DNA of 28,535 nucleotides from an uncultured Acetatifactor sp. (lineage in GTDB: Bacteria; Bacillota; Clostridia; Lachnospirales; Lachnospiraceae). Within the stretch, counting starts at the first letter, position 1, and each line of letters opens with the position of its first letter. The stretch lies in the NCBI GenBank assembly GCA_910586835.1, contig CAJUJU010000037.1, positions 1 through 28,535 of the forward strand, given 5' to 3'. Below the pieces are notes generated by a model. The model saw nothing but the letters and a program-made list of their open reading frames with translations. It searched no databases and was not told where the DNA came from. Positions 23,559-28,535 of the stretch are shown piece after piece. Made by a program: the position numbers and the translations under genes.

Positions 23559-24509
23559 ATGAGTGATATTTTAACCCCACAGAAAAAAGTATTCCTCTGC
23601 ATGGACAATCCGGCGGATCATGAGCTGATCGCAAGGATGGGGCGTGCCCTGTCGGTGCCGGAGCGGGTGCGGATCATGAAAAGCCTGCTGAGCGCGTCAA
23701 AGAGCATCGCGGCAATTTCGGAGGAGCTGGATATCCCGGCCTCCAGCGTCTCACGTCACATTGATGTGCTGGCGGAGGCGGGACTCGTGTATGTCATGTA
23801 CAAGCCGAGCCCCAAGGGGCATGTAAAATACTGTTCGCAGGCTATTCTGGAGCTTTGCGTTTCCCTGGAGCCCATGAGTACGGAACTGAAAAAGAAGGGC
23901 TATACGGTGGAAATGCCCATTGGGATGTTTTCCCACTGCCATATCAAAGCGCCCTGCGGCATGACGGGACTGGAGGAAAATGTGGAATCCTTTGACGATC
24001 CCAATGTGTTCTTTTCTCCAAAGCGTGTGCAGGCGGAGTGCATCTGGTTTGATCAGGGATTTATCAGTTATAATTTTCCTACGGATTTTCCCAGGGATGG
24101 ACAGTATTCTCAGATCACCTTCTCCTTTGAGGTGTGCTCGGAGACCATGTACTATAATAACGAATGGGAATCTGATATTACCGTCTGCGTCAATCAGGGC
24201 GAGATTCTGACCTTTACTTCGGCCGGAGATTTCGGCGGCCGGCGGGGCAAGTACACGCCGTCCTACTGGCCCGTTACCAGCACCCAATTTGGCGTGCTGA
24301 AGCGGATTACAGTGGATGAAAGCGGCGTGTGGGAGGACAATGTATTTATCTCGGATAAAGTGAGATACGGAGACCTCCGGATCGGAGAGGGATCCTCCAT
24401 CCGGCTGGATATCGGCGTCAAGGACGATGCGGAGCACAAGGGCGGAGTCAACCTGTTCGGAAGGAACTTCGGTGATTACCCCCAGGCCATACTTATGACA
24501 TTAGAATAG
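23559..24509 (+). CDS. ArsR-like winged-helix regulator with large C-terminal domain
   Basis: The 316-residue protein has a winged helix at about residues 25-95 of ArsR type: ALSVPERVRIMKSLLSASKS, IAAISEELDIPASSVSRHID, VLAEAGLVYVMYKPSPKGHV. The remaining ~220 residues are beta-rich with no catalytic motif that I recognise. Conserved-looking stretches are IGMFSHCHIKAPCGM, the FFSPKRVQAECIWF block, FEVCSETMYYNNEWESDI, and GDFGGRRGKYTPSYWP. Regulators with this layout are frequent beside sugar transporters and glycosidases in Lachnospiraceae. The C-terminal part is probably a sugar-sensing or oligomerising domain. GGAGG lies 8 bases before the ATG. A likely target is the GH2/ABC operon 370 bp downstream. 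Annotation beyond the HTH is inference. Confidence 0.7.
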   Translation: MSDILTPQKKVFLCMDNPADHELIARMGRALSVPERVRIMKSLLSASKSIAAISEELDIPASSVSRHIDVLAEAGLVYVMYKPSPKGHVKYCSQAILELCVSLEPMSTELKKKGYTVEMPIGMFSHCHIKAPCGMTGLEENVESFDDPNVFFSPKRVQAECIWFDQGFISYNFPTDFPRDGQYSQITFSFEVCSETMYYNNEWESDITVCVNQGEILTFTSAGDFGGRRGKYTPSYWPVTSTQFGVLKRITVDESGVWEDNVFISDKVRYGDLRIGEGSSIRLDIGVKDDAEHKGGVNLFGRNFGDYPQAILMTLE

Positions 24510-24524
24510 AATAAGAACATTTAA

Positions 24525-24575
24525 GCGAAGAAAGAACTGTCGTCCCCTACCGGGATACGGCAGTTCTTTCTTTGC
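24525..24575 (+). terminator. Strong terminator after the regulator
   Basis: A 16-bp stem with one G-T wobble is formed by 24528-24543 (AAGAAAGAACTGTCGT) and 24557-24572 (ACGGCAGTTCTTTCTT). The tail is TTTG. The A-rich left and T-rich right arms could stop transcription from either direction. Confidence 0.85.
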
Positions 24576-24589
24576 GCGAATAAGCAGAG

Positions 24590-24690
24590 TCAGAAGCGAA
24601 GGACGGCGGAGGCCGTGCTTGCACGGGCATCGGCAGGAAAGAGCTTATGACGAGCAACGCGAACGAGGAAAGCGAAGCTTTCCTTAGCTA
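24590..24690 (+). repeat. Interspersed palindromic repeat, second copy
   Basis: This is a mosaic of short hairpins: ACGGC-GGAG-GCCGT (about 24602-24615), an overlapping CCGTGC-TT-GCACGG, and GGAAAGC-GAA-GCTTTCC (24667-24683). The last shares its core and flanking GAG with the element between jetA and jetB. The rest of the 24510-24877 gap has no gene, only this element and the promoter below. Confidence 0.65.
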
Positions 24691-24803
24691 TACCTGTGCA
24701 ATCTGCCTAAAAAATCCCCTTTACAACTGAAAATTTGGGCAACCTTTTCAATTCTTGAGAGCTTTTACCTGGTGAAACGTCAAAATGTGGCAAGGTCCAA
24801 AGT

Positions 24804-24833
24804 ATTGGTTTTCCAATGTGGTTCCTTTATAAT
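24804..24833 (+). promoter_or_regulatory. Promoter and candidate operator of the GH2/ABC operon
   Basis: TTGGTT (24805-24810) and a perfect TATAAT (24828-24833) have a 17-bp spacer. The inverted repeat ATTGG-TTTT-CCAAT (24804-24817) covers the -35 element, a position typical of a repressor site. AATGTGG also occurs twice nearby (24783-24789 and 24815-24821). The upstream ArsR-like regulator is the obvious candidate to bind here. Confidence 0.6.
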
Positions 24834-24877
24834 GGGAAATGTCAAATGAAAAATAAGAACTTAGGAAAGAGGTTATT

Positions 24878-26641
24878 ATGTATCGCAGTGAACATCCCAA
24901 TCCACAGTTTGAGAGGGGCTACTATTTCAGCCTTAACGGTTCCTGGGAATTTGCGGTCGGCAGGGGCGAGGACAGACTAAACGCACCGCTGCCGGGACGG
25001 ATCGAAGTTCCCTTTTGTCCTCAGTCGGAAATGTCCGGCGTGGGAATCACTGATTTCATGGATGACTGTGTCTACTCCAGGCTCATTGAGGTCAGCGAGG
25101 AGGATCTGGCCGGCCGGCTGGTTCTGCACTTCGGGGCGGTGGATTATGAGGCTAAGGTCTATGTGAACGGGCAGTATGTGACATCCCATGTGGGAGGCTA
25201 TACGGCCTTTGAGGCGGATATCACAGGGGCCGTTCATCCGGGTGAAAACCGGATCACGGTGACGGTACATGATGATATGCGGGAAAACATCCCCAGCGGA
25301 AAGCAGACCAGAAAACAGCGATCCTTCGGCTGCTTTTACACGCGGACGACAGGGATCTGGCAGAGTGTCTGGCTGGAACGAACACCGCCCGTCTACCTGA
25401 AGAGGGTCTACTTTACTCCGGACATTGAGAAGTGCGCCGTGAAGGTGGAGGTGGAGACGGAGGGCTGTGCTCCCGTACATATCCAGGTGTTTTACCAGGG
25501 CAGAAGGGTCGGGGAAGCCCATGGAGAGGCAGCGTTTCGCCGCAGCTTCCGTATTCCTCTGACGGAGAAGCATCTGTGGGAGCTGGGAGAGGGAAATCTC
25601 TATGATGTGGAGATCTCGTTGGGAGAGGATCATGTCCGGAGTTACTTCGGCCTTCGCGAGGTGAAATACCAGGGCAGAAAGTTTTTATTAAACGGAAAAA
25701 GCGTTTTTCAGCGGCTGGTTCTGGACCAGGGCTACTATGCGGAGAGCATCTACACGGCTCCTTCGGTGGAGGCCATGCGCCAGGATATCGAGAGAGGGAT
25801 GGAGCTGGGATTTAACGGCGCAAGACTTCATCAGAAGGTATTTGAACAGCGCTTCCTGTATGAATGCGACCGGATGGGCTACATGGTCTGGGGGGAGTTC
25901 CCCAGCTGGGGGGTGGAATATGAAAAGCTTGACTTCCTGGGAAGGTTCATCAGTGAATGGAGCGAGACGGTGGAACAGTACTTCAATCATCCCTCCATTA
26001 TCACCTGGTGCCCGTTAAATGAAGCTTGGAGCAATCTGCTGGATAATCGTAAGGTGCGGGATGTGCGTTTTGTGGAGAGCGTTTACATGGTGACGAAGAC
26101 GCTGGACGATACCCGTCCCTGTGTGGATACCAGCGGAGGGTATCACGGTAAATACACGGATGTGTTTGACTTTCACTGTTATGGACCACAGCAGGAGCTG
26201 GATCACTGTCTGGAGCGGCTGGAGCAGGAGGATCTGCTGACAGTGGAAACCCTGTATCCGCCGGAGAGTGCTCAGGAGGATATCCTGTGCCGGGGAGAGA
26301 TTCCGGTAAACGCCAGCGAGTACGGCGGCATTGCCTATTCCGGCGACGGCTGTGCCAAGCGTGACGTGAGCCTTCGGGAAGATAAAGCGGAGGCCATCGC
26401 AGAGGAGGAGGGCTGGGGTTACAGCATCTGCAGTGATGAGCAGACCTTTGTGGAGCGCTACCGGGGGCTGACGCAGCGGCTGCTGCGCTGCGGCAAGCTC
26501 AGCGGTTTCTGTTACACACAGCTCTATGATATCGAGCAGGAGGAAAACGGATTATATACTTATGCGAGACGGCCGAAATTCAGCCAGGCTGCCATGCGGT
26601 GCATCACCGAATGCAATCGGATACGGGCCGCCATCGAATAA
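24878..26641 (+). CDS. Glycoside hydrolase family 2 enzyme
   Basis: The 587-residue cytoplasmic glycosidase has the GH2 domain order. First comes a jelly-roll sugar-binding domain (SLNGSWEFAV to GENRITVTVHD, about 15-150). Then comes the GIWQSVWLE strand and an Ig-like domain to about 275. The TIM barrel starts at GKSVFQRLVLDQGYY. The acid/base Glu is E382 in WCPLNEAWSN, and the nucleophile is E481 in NASEYGGI. There is no signal peptide, which fits hydrolysis of imported oligosaccharides. GH2 covers beta-galactosidases, beta-glucuronidases and beta-mannosidases among others; the LDQGYY...T motif suggests the branch of short bacterial GH2 enzymes near beta-galactosidase, but the sugar cannot be assigned. 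GAAAGAGG precedes the ATG. It is followed by two permease genes. Confidence 0.85.
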   Translation: MYRSEHPNPQFERGYYFSLNGSWEFAVGRGEDRLNAPLPGRIEVPFCPQSEMSGVGITDFMDDCVYSRLIEVSEEDLAGRLVLHFGAVDYEAKVYVNGQYVTSHVGGYTAFEADITGAVHPGENRITVTVHDDMRENIPSGKQTRKQRSFGCFYTRTTGIWQSVWLERTPPVYLKRVYFTPDIEKCAVKVEVETEGCAPVHIQVFYQGRRVGEAHGEAAFRRSFRIPLTEKHLWELGEGNLYDVEISLGEDHVRSYFGLREVKYQGRKFLLNGKSVFQRLVLDQGYYAESIYTAPSVEAMRQDIERGMELGFNGARLHQKVFEQRFLYECDRMGYMVWGEFPSWGVEYEKLDFLGRFISEWSETVEQYFNHPSIITWCPLNEAWSNLLDNRKVRDVRFVESVYMVTKTLDDTRPCVDTSGGYHGKYTDVFDFHCYGPQQELDHCLERLEQEDLLTVETLYPPESAQEDILCRGEIPVNASEYGGIAYSGDGCAKRDVSLREDKAEAIAEEEGWGYSICSDEQTFVERYRGLTQRLLRCGKLSGFCYTQLYDIEQEENGLYTYARRPKFSQAAMRCITECNRIRAAIE

Positions 26642-26671
26642 ACGGCGGGATTTTTGGAAAGGGAGAAATAC

Positions 26672-27625
26672 ATGGAGGCGAATCTGAAAAAAGAAAACTT
26701 CCTGAAGATTTTCAGGAAAAATAAAGACAAATACCTTTTTGTATACGGAATGCTGCTGCTTCCGGTGATCCAGTTTTGTATCTTTTACATCGGAATTAAT
26801 TTCAATTCCATTGTCATGGCGTTCAAGGAGTTTGCAGGCTATGCGGAAGGGGGCGGAGAAATTTTCCGCTGGTCGCTGGAGAACTTCCGGAGATTTTTCG
26901 GAGAGTGGGCCCACCCCGAAACGTCCGCGGTCATGTCGGCCCTTCGGAACACTTTCAAATATTTTACGGCAGGGGTATGTATGGTGCCGGCTACGTTTCT
27001 GGTGGCATACTTCCTGTTTAAGAGGATTCCGGGTTATAAGTTTTTCCGGGTGCTCTTCTTCCTGCCGTCCATCGTCAGCGCCATGCTGTTTGTGACGACC
27101 TACAAGAATCTGATCAGCTACGGCGGCCCCATAGATATGCTGTTGGCGCTGGTTGGATATCGGATTCCGCCCCTTCTGACAGATAACGCCACGGCTACGG
27201 GCACTATCATTGCCTTTACCATCTGGACCGGATTCGGCGTAAACATGATTTTGTACCAGAGTGCCATGAGCCGGATTCCCGGAGAGGTTCTGGAGGCGGG
27301 ACAGTTGGACGGCGTGCCCTGGTATCGGGAGCTGTTCAGCATTATCATCCCCATGGTGTGGCCCACCCTTTCCACCACGCTGATTCTGTTGATCACCTCT
27401 CTGTTCAACAGCAGCGGACCGATCCTGTTGTTCCAGGGCTCTGGTGTTGAGGTGGATAATCCGGCCATTACCACCACGGCCTTCTGGATTTACCGTCAGA
27501 CCTTCAAGGGAGCGGATCTGAACTACCCGGCAGCCATCGGTATGTTCTATACCCTGGTCAGCATACCCATTGTGTTCCTGGTGCGCTACCTGTTCAACAA
27601 GATCGATCCGGACGTGGAATATTAA
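26672..27625 (+). CDS. ABC sugar transporter permease, MalF/UgpA type
   Basis: This 317-residue inner-membrane protein of the carbohydrate-uptake-1 ABC family has about six transmembrane helices, the first at LFVYGMLLLPVIQFCIFYI. The EAA loop that docks on the ATPase reads EAGQLDGVPWYRELFSIIIP and includes the expected Gly nine positions after the Glu-Ala-Ala-equivalent. I chose ATG 26672, with GAAAGGGAG 8 bases upstream; the TTG at 26654 is unlikely. It lies 30 bases after the GH2 gene, so they are co-transcribed. The cargo is presumably the oligosaccharide cut by the GH2 enzyme. No ATPase or binding protein gene is in the window; a shared MsmX-type ATPase is common in Firmicutes. Confidence 0.88.
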   Translation: MEANLKKENFLKIFRKNKDKYLFVYGMLLLPVIQFCIFYIGINFNSIVMAFKEFAGYAEGGGEIFRWSLENFRRFFGEWAHPETSAVMSALRNTFKYFTAGVCMVPATFLVAYFLFKRIPGYKFFRVLFFLPSIVSAMLFVTTYKNLISYGGPIDMLLALVGYRIPPLLTDNATATGTIIAFTIWTGFGVNMILYQSAMSRIPGEVLEAGQLDGVPWYRELFSIIIPMVWPTLSTTLILLITSLFNSSGPILLFQGSGVEVDNPAITTTAFWIYRQTFKGADLNYPAAIGMFYTLVSIPIVFLVRYLFNKIDPDVEY

Positions 27626-27635
27626 GGAGGGACTT

Positions 27636-28493
27636 ATGAAAAAAAGCAAAAAAACACGGGGTGGGCTTCACCTTTTCCAGGTGGTGGTGTTTATCCTGCT
27701 GGCCTTCTATGCCTTCACTTTGATTTATGCCATGGGTTGGGCCGTGCTGTCTTCGCTGAAGACCCAGATGGAATTTTCCACGAACCTGGTGGGGCTGCCG
27801 AAGGAGTGGAAGTTTGACAACTACCTGCAGGCGTTCCGCTCGGTGCAGGCCGGCGGTCACAATATGTTTGAGATGTTTTTCAATTCGATCTGGTATTCCT
27901 GCGGCGGGGCGCTTTTGGGAGTGATCGCCTCGGCCATGGTGGCCTATGTGGTGGCTAAGTACGAGTTCCCGGGCCGGGGGCTGGTCTACGCGGTAGCGTT
28001 GGTGACCATGATGATCCCGGTGGTGGGTTCCTTCCCCTCCCAGTACAGGATGTATTCGCAGCTGGGGATTCTGGACAGTCCGCTGCTTCTGGTGACCAAA
28101 TTCAGCGGCTTCGGCTTCAACTTTGTCATGCTGCATTCGTTCTTCAAGACATTGTCCTGGACTTATGCGGAAGCAGGCTTTATCGACGGGGCCAGCCATC
28201 TGAAGGTATTCCTGAAGGTCATGCTGCCCCAAGCGCTGCCGGTTATGGGTTCCCTGTTTCTGGTGGCCACCGTGCAGCTGTGGAATGAGTACATGGAGCC
28301 GAACCTGTTTTTACAGTCCCATCCCACGCTATCCTCCGGACTGTATATATTTCAGCTGGAGATGACGAGGGGAACCAATTACCCGCTGCTTTTTGCAGGG
28401 CTGATCGTGAGCGTGATTCCCGTTATCATCCTGTTTGCAAAATTCCAGAATACCATGATGGAGTCTATGAGCATGGGCGGGCTGAAGGGCTAA
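27636..28493 (+). CDS. ABC sugar transporter permease, MalG/UgpE type
   Basis: This 285-residue partner permease has a first membrane helix at VVVFILLAFYAFTLIYAMGW, a periplasmic-facing stretch with the typical NYLQAFRS, four to five further helices, and the EAA docking loop YAEAGFIDGASHLKVFLKVMLP. AAGGAGGGA sits 5 bases before ATG 27636, and the gap to the preceding permease is only 10 bases. The two would form the heterodimeric pore. The solute-binding protein gene is expected just beyond the window edge, since 28494-28535 shows no start of a gene I can identify. Confidence 0.88.
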   Translation: MKKSKKTRGGLHLFQVVVFILLAFYAFTLIYAMGWAVLSSLKTQMEFSTNLVGLPKEWKFDNYLQAFRSVQAGGHNMFEMFFNSIWYSCGGALLGVIASAMVAYVVAKYEFPGRGLVYAVALVTMMIPVVGSFPSQYRMYSQLGILDSPLLLVTKFSGFGFNFVMLHSFFKTLSWTYAEAGFIDGASHLKVFLKVMLPQALPVMGSLFLVATVQLWNEYMEPNLFLQSHPTLSSGLYIFQLEMTRGTNYPLLFAGLIVSVIPVIILFAKFQNTMMESMSMGGLKG

Positions 28494-28535
28494 GCGTGAA
28501 GGAAATCACTAAGCTCGAAAAGATCTCGCCAAGTG

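Noticed and set aside
1..28535. CRISPR arrays, tRNA or rRNA genes, complete insertion sequences, prophage genes
   Set aside because: I looked for regularly spaced direct repeats, cloverleaf-like segments, transposase motifs and phage structural motifs, and found none.

Overview
The window looks like a chromosomal accessory region from a low-to-mid GC Firmicute, most likely a gut or rumen Lachnospiraceae. The evidence is strong AGGAGG-type Shine-Dalgarno sites, sigma-A promoters with 17-bp spacers, a spore-maturation gene fragment, a clostridial ECF sigma remnant, and sugar-use genes of gut type. By eye, base composition changes from AT-rich in the first ~5.6 kb to GC-richer afterwards. Almost every intact gene is on the + strand.

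Region 1 (1-5.6 kb) is a patchwork of small acquired or decaying modules. It holds a PlsC-like acyltransferase, a UPF0175/DUF3368 (PIN) toxin-antitoxin pair with its own promoter and terminator, a 3' scrap of a spore-maturation/nucleoside-recognition gene, an AlbA_2/HATPase regulator with a slippage-prone GDEN repeat, an Rhs/YD-repeat relic, a CdiI-like immunity candidate and a pentapeptide-repeat protein.

Region 2 (5.6-14 kb) is a complete Wadjet (JetABCD) anti-plasmid system that best fits type II. It has a consensus promoter in front of jetA. A palindromic repeat sits between jetA and jetB, with the jetA stop codon in a hairpin loop. Downstream lies a decayed block on the minus strand: an ECF sigma factor, a TetR regulator and an alpha/beta hydrolase. 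Beyond it is a short diverged second copy of the jetD 3' part (about 14863-14941), evidence of an earlier or additional Wadjet locus.

Region 3 (15-23.5 kb) starts from one promoter with L-fuculose-phosphate aldolase and L-fucose isomerase. Five tightly packed genes follow that match the uncharacterised Salmonella-type STM4015-4014-4013-4012-4011 set: a leucine-rich-repeat protein, an ATP-grasp enzyme, an alkaline-phosphatase/sulfatase-fold hydrolase, a HemN-like radical SAM enzyme, and a second radical SAM enzyme. The last carries a complete C-terminal HAD phosphatase domain. This is the best candidate for an undescribed system: an enzyme cassette of unknown product, possibly co-transcribed with fucose catabolism.

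Region 4 (23.5-28.5 kb) is a glycan-use locus: an ArsR-like regulator with a large C-terminal effector domain and its own promoter, a strong terminator, an interspersed palindromic repeat, a cytoplasmic GH2 glycosidase behind a promoter with an overlapping palindrome, and two MalF/MalG-type ABC sugar permeases. The solute-binding protein is not in the window. Family calls come from recognising sequence motifs; no database search was run.
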